Under the pieces are notes generated by a model that worked only from the letters and a program-made list of their open reading frames with translations, was not told the DNA's origin and searched no databases. From assembly GCF_963662255.1 (NCBI RefSeq), contig NC_085049.1:20492142-20556141 (forward strand): a stretch of 64,000 nt of DNA, given 5' to 3'. Below are positions 25,590 to 35,200 of this stretch, piece after piece (position 1 is the stretch's first letter; each line of letters starts with the position of its first letter). The position numbers and the translations under genes were made by a program. Source of the stretch: Cinclus cinclus (taxonomy: Eukaryota; Chordata; Aves; Passeriformes; Cinclidae).

Positions 25590-25812
25590 GAGTAGAATCA
25601 CAAAATCACAGACTGGTTGGGACTGGAAGAGACTTTAAAGATCATCTTGTTCCACCATCTGCCATGGGCAGGGATACCTTCCATTATCCCAAGTTGCTCT
25701 AAGCCCTGTCCTTGGACACTTCCAGGGAAGGGGCAGCCACAGCTCCTCTGGGCAGCCTGTGCCAGTGCCTTACCAGCCTCACTGCAGAGAATTCCTTCTG
25801 CACAAAGTTTTG
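25590..25812 (-). mobile_element. CR1 LINE 3' fragment, reverse orientation
   Basis: It begins with 'agaatcacaaaatcacagac', the reverse complement of the short repeats that end CR1 elements. The reversed CR1 tail follows ('ctgccatgggcagggatacc', 'cttggacacttccagggaag', 'gccagtgccttaccagcctc'). It is a 5'-truncated minus-orientation insertion just upstream of the CpG island. Confidence 0.9.
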
Positions 25813-25998
25813 AAAACTCCAGTTATGGAACCAAACCCGGAGAATTATGCATTTTCAACGCAGTTTCGTGACTGGAATTTGGGGATACAGGTCTGTAACA
25901 GCCTCCTTTGGCACAATTACAGTTAAAGCAAGGCGCTTCAAAGGGAGGTGGGAACCTGGAGGTTTTTCACACTCTGGCTTTAAGATATTAAAAGCTTT

Positions 25999-26007
25999 AA
26001 AAAAAAA

Positions 26008-26044
<37 letters not shown>
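25999..26044 (+). repeat. Poly(A)-(GA)n purine tract
   Basis: A run of about 17 A is followed directly by about 14 GA dinucleotides, giving some 45 uninterrupted purines on the plus strand at the edge of the CpG island. GA repeats next to promoters can bind GAGA-type factors or adopt triplex structure; that is general knowledge and not shown here. Confidence 0.9.
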
Positions 26045-26047
<3 letters not shown>

Positions 26048-26900
26048 AGTGTTATGGGAGGAGGCGCTGTGGGTGTCGGCGCTGTGACTCGCTGAAGAGA
26101 GCCGGCTGTGTGTGTGCAGCGCCGGGCTGCCCTGCTCTCCTCGCAGGTGGCCGTGCCCAGGTGGCCCGTGTCACCTGCTGTCACCTGCTGTCACAGCATC
26201 CGCCTCACGATGCCATGATGCCTCGGCCACCCCGGCCGTGCCGTCAGTAGAGCCGTCCAAGGTAACGCGGCCGTCTCCTCCTTCTTTATTCTTTTTTTTC
26301 CGGTTTTGTTTTGCATTCTCCTCACCGCAGCGTTTCTCATCTCCAACACCTCTATCAACCAGTACGTTTTCAGAGTACTAACTGCTTAATGTGCGGATTA
26401 CCCAGCTCGCTTTCTCCTGTAACTAAGAGCTAGCTGCTGGATTTCACACAGACCCGCAGCTGGCTCCTCTGGCCTCTCAGGGGTGTTTTTAGGGAGCCGC
26501 GGCCGGTCCCATGCCCGTTCCCGGACGGGAACCTAGGGGACAGACCCATTCACCTCCCCGCCAACACCCCCGGGGGGTTTGGGAGCAGATTTTAATTGGA
26601 ATCTGCATTTCGGAGCCGCGCGGAACCTCGGCGGCGGGGCGGCTGTTTCCGGGCCGGAGGGAAGGCTGGGCCGCGGGCCCGTTCGCTGCCGGAAGCCGTC
26701 AGGGAATTGGGACCGACCGGAGCAGCGAGCCCGGCCCGGCTCCTGCCCCCGGCCTGCTTTTCCTCAGAGGAAATGGGCGGGCTCGGAACGGGGCGTACCT
26801 TTTCCCGCGGCTGCCTTTGCCTTGAACGTCTTAGGGTGTTTTCAGATGTAAAAGAGCCGAGAAACACTCGCTTGGTCGTGTCAGCCCGGTGATCTGCAGT
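26045..26900. promoter_or_regulatory. CpG island, likely FAM118A promoter
   Basis: This is the only strongly CpG-dense and GC-rich stretch in the window, with many CG dinucleotides and G/C runs, most densely at 26490-26830. It lies 2.3-3 kb upstream of the first FAM118A coding exon on the same strand, where vertebrate housekeeping-type promoters normally sit. That coding exon opens with a strong splice acceptor only nine bases before the ATG, so a non-coding first exon must exist upstream. CpG islands are often bidirectional, so leftward transcription toward 22-20 kb is possible. I cannot place the transcription start. Confidence 0.75.
26252..26261 (+). other. Candidate 5' non-coding exon end (donor)
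   Basis: 'gtccaag' followed by 'gtaacg' is a reasonable splice donor inside the CpG island, with the exon ending at 26261. It could close the untranslated first exon of FAM118A and splice to 29160. Other donors in the island are possible; transcript data would decide. Confidence 0.35.
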
Positions 26901-27184
26901 TTCAGTCGGTGAACAGAGCTCTTATTCCACTGATACAAACGAAGTGTGTGGAGCAGGAAAGATGTGAGATTAGAAATTGTTCCGATGTCCCCTCGTTGGG
27001 AGTAAGGAGCCAGCTCCCATCCCGGCTGTCAGGCATCCCTGGATCCCAGTGGGCTCCTACTTCTAGCCTGCCGTGAGGAAACCTTGTGGAAAAGCAGCTG
27101 CGATGTCCGGAGCAGCTCCCACCACTCGGACCACCGGGAGATTTGACCTCCACCGCTTTGGTGCCTAGAGAGGCTGGCCTGGAA

Positions 27185-27640
27185 CAGAGACTAGACAGAG
27201 CAAAACAAGAATAAAATAGGTATTTATTGAAAGGCCTTAAAAGGATACACCTTGGGCAGTGCAAGAGCCTGGCTGGGGTTACACCAGTCACGAGTTTTTA
27301 CACTTTTATAAGTTTTAGTTCATCTCCATATTGGGGTTAGTTGTCCAACCACAGCCCCAGGTTATGAAGTCTTAACCCCCTGGCTTGCCCCCTTCCCTTT
27401 GCTTTTGTTTATACTTTTTGGGTACTGAGTGTCCTTGATTCTCTAGCTGGGAAGGGATTGTTGTGTCTAATTACCCTGGGAAGAGAACTTAGCGACAACT
27501 AGTATGAAGTTTCAGAGTTATATACCGGGCACCAGAGAATCTGAAAAATGTAAAAGCTAAAACCCAAAACATCAGCTTATGGCAGCTATTTCTCTGTGAG
27601 GACTGGGGGAACATTGCTCCCACTTGCTTGCACAGCCAGG
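27185..27640 (-). mobile_element. Passerine ERV LTR, reverse orientation
   Basis: The sequence 'ataggtatttattgaaaggc', followed by 'cttgggcagtgcaagagcct' and later 'ttggggttagttgtccaacc', matches an LTR type I recall as common in songbird genomes, here reversed. The 'tttatt' near its start is the LTR's own poly(A) signal read backwards. It lies inside FAM118A intron 1, antisense to the gene, only about 300 bases after the CpG island. The family name is left open and the edges are approximate. Confidence 0.6.
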
Positions 27641-28127
27641 CCTTCCAGAAAGCAACTTCAGGAGCTAAAAGGGAACAGCAGGGTATGAAATGTTAGTATT
27701 GACAGCAGCCCGTGGTGAGATGCTTTTATTAAATTTGGGGAGTTGTAATTAATGAAGCTTTCTTGAGTGGGGTTGTAGAATAAGAACTATCTTTTCCACC
27801 AAAGTAAGGTGCCCTTCCTTCCTGTGTTGTTTTTGCATTGTGCATTCATAATGTTCCCATGTATGAAGGAGTCTTGTAGCACCTGGAGGCATGTTTGATG
27901 GTGATTATGGTGATGGTGGGGTGGTGGCCTCGATGATCTGGAAGGTTTCTGCCAGCCTTGATGGTTCTGTGTGATTTTGAAGTGCTTTGCCTTAGAAGAT
28001 TATTATTACCGATTTTTGGATGTGGTAATGATCACATTTAGGCACCTCCATAGGATACTGTGGATCAGGAAAAGGAATACAGAGAAAATGAATATTAGAC
28101 ACCCTGAGTGCATTTGCTAAAGACATC

Positions 28128-28335
28128 TGTGGTTTGGGTTTTTTGGGGGGTTGTTTATTTGTTTTTGGGGGGCTTGTTTTAGCCTTTTTTGTTGGGTTGG
28201 AGTTGGTTAGTTTGGTTTCTTCTGGTGAGTTTTTAAATTTTGGGGTTTTTGGGGTTTTTTTTGGGGGGGTGGGGTGGTTTGCTTTTCTCTGTTTGTTTTT
28301 TTGGTTTTTTTGTTTGGTTTGAGTTTTTTTGTTAG
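28128..28335 (+). repeat. G/T-only tract with G-quadruplex motif
   Basis: Nearly 200 bases consist almost entirely of G and T on the plus strand. At 28242-28274 four G-runs of 4, 4, 7 and 4 are separated by T loops of 5, 8 and 1, which fits a canonical intramolecular G-quadruplex. The tract lies on the non-template strand of FAM118A intron 1. Long frames on both strands here are low-complexity artefacts. Confidence 0.85.
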
Positions 28336-29159
28336 TCAGATAATCTCCAAACTTGCAACCTCTTGCTTCCAAATTAGCTTTCAGCATGTGAATGCAAGAG
28401 CTGACAACTACCTTAGGAGCCCTAAGGCCTGGCACAATGTTTATTTCAGGGATTAGGGACTGCAGTTTGCCATCACCACCACCAAAAACTGTGTCTCAAA
28501 GCCAAACAAAAAAATACATCATCATAAAAAAATAAACCCACGTCATGAAACTTGGGGATTTCTAAGTACTGATCCCATAGCCAGTTCTGCCAAGACAGAG
28601 TCTTTTTCACACTTCAGACATGAGACATAATAGATGATGCAGAAGTAAGTTATTTTTTCTCAGCAAGTATTTTAAATAAAATCTGTCATACCCTGCAGTC
28701 TGGTCATGTAGCCCGGTGGCTCTCAGAGGACTTCTTATGAGCAGGATGTTATGTGGAAGCCTGCTTTCCACAAACTGGATTGAATAAACTGGTGGAAAAA
28801 AAATCAAGGAACTCATTAATTGACTTGAAATGACTTGTAGTTTTAGTGGGTATGATAAATTTTATCTTGAATTTGGATACAAGTGTTTTTTTAGCTGCCT
28901 GAATAGCTACATCTCTGTTATCTCAGTTCTATGGCATTTGGAAGCTTAACTGGAGCTGTGCTGAGTTTGCACACTTGTCCTTTGGCAGGTTTGTTTCCAT
29001 CAGTGCCTTGCTTCACTGGGATGTGACACATGGAGCCTTGATATTAAAACAGTTGGTAGGAATAAAGAGAAAAAAGTCAGCAGTAATACATCTGATTTTG
29101 GCTTTGGCTTTTTCTAAGGTAGAAGCTTTAAGAATTATTTTGCTTTTTGTTTTTTTCAG

Positions 29160-29215
29160 GGCTCAGAGATGGATTCACCAGAAGGGGCCACAATTAGAAG
29201 TGAGCAGAAATTCAG
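29160..29215 (+). CDS. FAM118A: FAM118A first coding exon
   Basis: A strong acceptor ('ttgtttttttcag') ends at 29159. Nine untranslated bases precede the ATG at 29169, which has a good context (G at -3 and +4). It encodes MDSPEGATIRSEQKF plus two bases of the next codon before the 'gtaac' donor. Confidence 0.93.
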
Positions 29216-32200
29216 GTAACTTATTAGAGTTTGTACAAAACTGTCTCTTAATGCAAATCTGAAACCACAGTAGGAATAAACTACTGAATATTGAATACAA
29301 GAACAACATCATGCCTGAAAACTTGAAATTATCCCAGAAGCTACTGAAGAACTTCATGCTCACTCAAGTTGTTTATGAGGAATAAATAATGACAGGAAAC
29401 AATTTGGGCTAAATGTAGCAGGAAGGTTTGATGGTGTCATCAAATACATTTCATTTGTAGACACTAGCTGGCAACCATACCTACATGTTTATTGCTTTGC
29501 CTGAGGCCATTTCAAATTGAACATTATAGTTTTACCTCGTGGTTTCAGGTGATTGTGAAATAAGAGGTGTTAATAGTCTTTATTACCATGTTACCAGAAA
29601 CTGAAAATCTGGAAAGGTAGTTTGGAACGTCAGGGGAGTTCTGAGTTTCTGTACTACTGAAATCCTTGTTTGTACAGAAGTGATTTTGCTGTATGGTTTA
29701 TATGCATTTTCACTTCTTTTCTGAGTAATCATGAAAGATTTTCTTCAACAGTTCCCTGTGCTGGTTTGTGCAGAGACTGTGGATGTAACACCAACCCGCC
29801 TCTGAGAGGGATCTGTGGGTAGTAATGTCTAAATAGTGAGTTGGGTGAACCCTTGATCTGAGCCAGCATGACTGCTGTCTTCACATATCCCACAGTGATC
29901 ATAAATGAGAATAAAATATTTCACTTTTTCCCAGAAAAAAACAAATGTTTGTTTTCTTGGAATATTGTGACTTGTCCCTTTGAAATAGTTCTACTTCCTT
30001 TCTGTCACACAGGTTTTAGTTCAGTCACTGGACAACCTTTTGCCTACTTCTTTTAATATTTCATTGGAAATGGTGTTTGGCTTGCCCAGTGGCCTGAAAA
30101 TTGGTAATTGTCAATTTGAATCTCAGAGATAGTAGTGATTTGAAGTTGTTGCCATTCTTTTGGCTGGCATTGACCATTCACATTTATTTGTCTGAAATGG
30201 CAAAAAGGCTTCAAGGTTATGATTGGTTTGGGGGAGGCTATGAGCTTCTTGTGGCTGCCCATCTCATTCTTTGTGTAGGAATGGAGAACTCTATTCCTGC
30301 TGGTTGGTTGGTGTTTTGCAGAAGCTTTAATGGCTCAGGTGAACTTCTGGAGTCAGTCCCTGAGCTCTTCAGGCAAGCCAGGAAATGCGCCGTGAACAAT
30401 GAACACTTTTGTTTTCTGTGTTCAAGAAAATTCTTAAAAAGTCTTGTAAGAAAGCAGCCTCGGGACCTTCTCCTGGTAATTGGGACGGGGGTGAGTGCTG
30501 CAGTAGCCCCAGGAATTCCAGCACTCTGTTCCTGGAGAAGCTGCATTGAGGCTGTCCTTGGAGCAGCTGAGCAGCTGGAGGTGCTGCACCCGGGGGATGT
30601 CGCTGAATTCCGTAAGAAGGTAATCAAAGAGAGAGACCTGCTTGTGGTTGCACATGATCTCATCAGGAAGATGTCACCAGTGAGTATATTTATAACTTCT
30701 GTTAATTTCTATACCTAGTATGTATGTACTAGTTTTGTATAACAGAACTTCTGTTCTAAGGAAGTACTACTTCCAAAAGTTGAATATTTTCTAGTGAAAA
30801 TGGAAATTTTCTGAGTTACCATACAGTACATTGTACATTTTGGGGAGGCTAAAAGACCCCTGAGTTTTAGTATAAGTTACTGTTCATCAGAATTAATGCA
30901 AACAAGAGTCCTGACTGTTAACTATTTGCTGTAATGTTTCTGAGCATTGAAAGAGGAATTTCTAGGTCTGTAGCTGTAACTGGAGAGACCCTGAAAGTAC
31001 AGGTAGGCCTTGAGCCTACTGATGACCTTGGGCCACACACTGTGAATCACTGGTGCAGCTCACACTTCCCTGAGGACAGCCCATGCATGCCCAGTCTCAG
31101 TCATCCATCTGAGTTTCCAGAGGTTTTCAAACTGTGTTAAGACGTTTGCCAAGTCTTCCTTCTAGCTGAAATAATCTAGATGACAGACATAGTGTTAAGT
31201 GTGTAGGCTGGGGTAAGCCAGGCCCAGTGTGACAGTAAGTCTGCATGTGTTCATAGCAGATCTAATAATTAAAGAAGTTTTCTCAACCAGGAATGAAAAA
31301 GAAATAACCCTCCCCCCTCTTTAATAGTATATCCCAGGAACATCCAGGATATACTAAATAGCTGAATACTGATAAAATTCTGGTATGTCTGAATCCAGGG
31401 TAAGCCAATTTTAGTGTTTTATTATACTTGTATTACAAGTTCTCTTGAGAAACCCAGACAATTGTTTGGAGCTACACTTAGAAGAGACAAGAGCACTGGA
31501 ACAAACTGAGATTTGTTTTGGGTAGTTTTGGTTGGTGTGCTGTTCAAGCCCTCTTTTACAGGAATGCTTTGGCATTAAGTAGCCAGATGGTGTGAGTTCC
31601 TGTGGGAGGCAGTTGTAACAGAGCCTGATGGACTCTTCCTCTCCTCTTTCCTCAGCGTACCGGGGACACGAAGCCCAACTTCTTCCAGGATTGCTTAATG
31701 GAGGTGTTTGATAATTTAGAACAATACATTCAGAACCCTGTGGTTCTGCAATGCATCCTGAGGCTCATGGAGAGAGGCACAATGGTTCTGACTACAAACT
31801 ATGATAATTTGCTTGAAATATTTGGTCAGCAACAGGGTAAACCTATGGAATCTTTAGACCTTAAAGATAAGGATAAGGTACGATGAGAGCAGTAAAATTA
31901 CTGGACTTAATATATGACAGGTCAGCACATAAGCTGCACTGAAAGATGTTTTCCTGTTTAAAGAGTCAAGATTAAAGCTGTTAATTGTTAAAGCATGTCT
32001 GTAAGCTACAGCAAGTGCCCAGATGTTTGTTTTCCATATCTCTTTATTCTGAATAATCTGGTAATAGTTACCAAGGAGAATTTCATGTGATGCATTTGTT
32101 AACCAGTTCCCTGCCATTTACTGGGAAAAACCCACAAATTGTTTTAACTTATGCAAAGTCATTGTTAAAATTCCAAATAGAATTTCATCTGGCTGGTAGT

Positions 32201-35200
32201 TAATTTACTGTTCATACCTTTTCTGTCAGTGCTCCTGGAACTTGCTTCTTGGTTGACTGGCTGTTTAACCCAAAAAGCCAGAGACAGCTGCAGTATCACC
32301 CATCACCTTTTTGTTAGGATTTAAAGTGAACTGTGTAATTAGTAACTGCAATCTCTTGCTGTAGGAAAGTGCAAAAGTACTTGTTTCTGGTTTAAGTGGT
32401 TTGTAAGTCAGTTCAGCTGTACAGTTTTGCAGATTCATGGTGAACGTGGCATATTATAACAAAAGGATGTATCTTGCATGATGTGCTTTAGGTTCTTCAG
32501 TGGGCAAGAGGTCATGTAAAATATGGAGTTCTTCATATTCACGGCTTATATACAGATCCCTGTGGAATGGTGCTTGATCCCTCAGGATATAAAGATGTTA
32601 CTCAAGATCCTGAAGTCATGGTTTGTGTCATTTTTAAAATTTTGACTATGTTTTTACAAGCAGTTTCTTGTAATCACTGCAGACAAGATACCTAAGGCTC
32701 TGGGGAATCATATAAATGAAATGCTTGGAGACCAGAGGAATTACTCAGAATTATTCAGAAAGGTGGCTTTGTTGCAAAGGCAGTCTATGCCCTTGGGTAC
32801 TGTGGCTGTGTAAATCACAACCAAACCCCTCAGCTGGATGTCAGAGTTTGTACTTATCCTTGGAAAGAACAGGAGCCTCAAAATACTGGACACCAGGACA
32901 AGGATTCATCATCATATAATTGCTGGGTTTCTTAGGGGTTTAAACTGGTGCCAGCTCTGGATCCTGGACTTAATGTTGTCTTAGCTGTCATAGGAAGTGA
33001 GACGTTTGGTCGAGAATATTCATTTTCCTTATTTAGAGATTGACCTAACAGGATGACAATGTTCTGTCACACTAATTCTTTCAATTTAAATTCCCTTGCT
33101 GGCAACACTTACATGCCTGTTTAAATTCCATGGAATGGTTTGGGTTGGAAGGGGCCTTAAAGATCATCGTGTTCCAACAAAATTATATTTGCATGATAAT
33201 TCTGCTGCCTTTTTTTTTTTTTTCTTTTTGTGTAGGAACAATGGTTATGAAATGTCAGTTTGGCCTGGTCCTAAAACATTTGCTATTAGCAGGTCACTAG
33301 TGAGGTTCTGCTCTGCTGGTCCTTTTCTGGCTGATGTATTTTAAAAGTTCTGACCTTGGATTTTGTCTGCTGAAGTAAATGTGGCTCTTCTTTGTTTCTG
33401 TTCCTTCTCAGGAGGTTCTTCAGAACTTGTACCGAACCAAGTCTTTTTTGTTTTTGGGTTGTGGAGAGACTCTGCGTGACCAGATATTCCAAGCTCTTTT
33501 TCTTTACACAGTAAAGAATAAAGTGGATCTAGAACATTACATGTTGGTGCTTAAAGAAAATGAAGATCACTTTTTTAAGCTCCAGGCAGACATGCTGCTG
33601 CATGGAATAAAAGTTGTGTCCTATGGGGACTGCTTCCAACAATTCCCAGAGTATGTCCAGGATCTGACTGCTCAAATCTGCAAACAGCGAAGTCCAGGTA
33701 ATGTGGCCTCTTCAACAGCAGAGTCTGGAGCAGGTACTGGGCAGTTTGCCCTGCCTGAACACTGCAGCTGATCTGAGGCACTGACCTCATGTGCAGCTTT
33801 GTTTCATGTGAGGGACATGCAGATTTGGAACATGTGGCCAAAATGTGACTGGATGTTTTGGGTTTTTTTTAAATCTGTGGATTTTGGAGATCTGTGGATT
33901 CTTGCAAATTTCATCTTGAATTCCAGATTTGTCTCTTTGTTAGCATTTGGTAAAGGTGTTTACTTAGCATATATTTATAATGTGAACTTCATAATGTATT
34001 ACATTTTCAGAAATCTGACTTGTCAGGAAAAGAGACTAAGAATTGAAGGGATTAACTGGTGGGATAAGCTGGTTGAGCCACAATATCTGACTGAGCATAG
34101 AATGGGAAATTAAATCAGTGCATCCAGTAAGTGTTTGACTAAGTACACTAGGAGTTATGAAGAGAATGGAGAGAAACAGCTGTACGTCTAAGGAAGGAGA
34201 TCAATGTTTTCCAAACAAGGACAGTTCCGTTTTGGTTTATCCAGAAGAAAATAACTAAATGACCTTGGGAAGCATTGCTGTTTGACAGCTCTTTTATTAG
34301 TAATTTCAGGGAAACTGTTTTTTCCAAAATTGTTCCCAGGTGGTGCATAGTAGGAACATTTTCCTGGAAAGTGCATGCCCAAATTAATATCCTGGTTTTT
34401 GTGACTTGATGGATATTCCAATTAGACTTCATTATGTTTTTCTTTCCATGAAGGCTAGAAAAAAATATTTATCACACAACTGAGATTTGAGGAAGTTTGT
34501 CTGCAGTCTGATTTGTACTGGACTTGCAACAGGAGGGACCTTACTCAGATTTGAAAATCTCATGATCTTATTTACAAGTCAAGATCCCAAGCAAAACCAT
34601 TTTCAGGTGTGCAGAACTGCTCTGTACATCAACAGACTGTCAGGGTTTGGTTTTTTGTGCCTATTTACAAACTCTCTTCTAAAAGGTAGCAGGGAGAGAT
34701 TGTTAAAAGGGTTATACTGAAGAAATGAGAAATGCAAAACCAAAATAGCCTGATGCACACTGAGGACAGTAGGCCCCTGGACACTCGCTGGAAAAGGAAC
34801 ACAGAAAACTGCAAGCAGTCCAGGAATCCTGGAATGCCTTGAGGACCACTTCCTAGGAGAGGTGATGGAGAGCCCAATAGAGGAGAGGCTCAGCTGAACC
34901 TGAGGTCAGGGTTGGTAGTAGCCTGGGCTGAAGTAATCATGTCCTGGTGCAATTCTCTGCTAAACCAATATGAAGTTGCTTAGCCATATTATTTGAGAAA
35001 TTGTGTCAAGTGGGGAAGTTCCCACTGACTGGAAAAGAGGAAACATAACCCCCACTTTTAAAAAGGGAATAAAGGAAGACTTGGGGGATGTGAGTAAAAA
35101 ATGGGCTGGATGGTCACACTCAGGGCTGTGGTCAGTGGTTTTATGTGTGGATGGAAACTGATGGAAGCTGTGTCCTACAGGAGTCTGTGTTAGGACCAGG

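Noticed and set aside
26511..26892. Overlapping frames of about 100 codons on both strands in the CpG island
   Set aside because: GC-rich sequence has few stops; composition is Arg, Gly, Pro and Ala in every frame and no family is recognisable.
27992..28435. 147-codon minus-strand frame rich in Lys, Pro, Thr and Asn
   Set aside because: It is the complement of the G/T-only tract; the composition is forced by low complexity.
30238..30663. 141-codon minus-strand frame opposite FAM118A exon 2
   Set aside because: Antisense shadow of a conserved exon, with Ser/Arg-rich composition typical of such shadows.
30101..30718. 205-codon plus-strand frame around FAM118A exon 2
   Set aside because: Only 30427-30679 matches the family; the rest is intron that happens to stay open.
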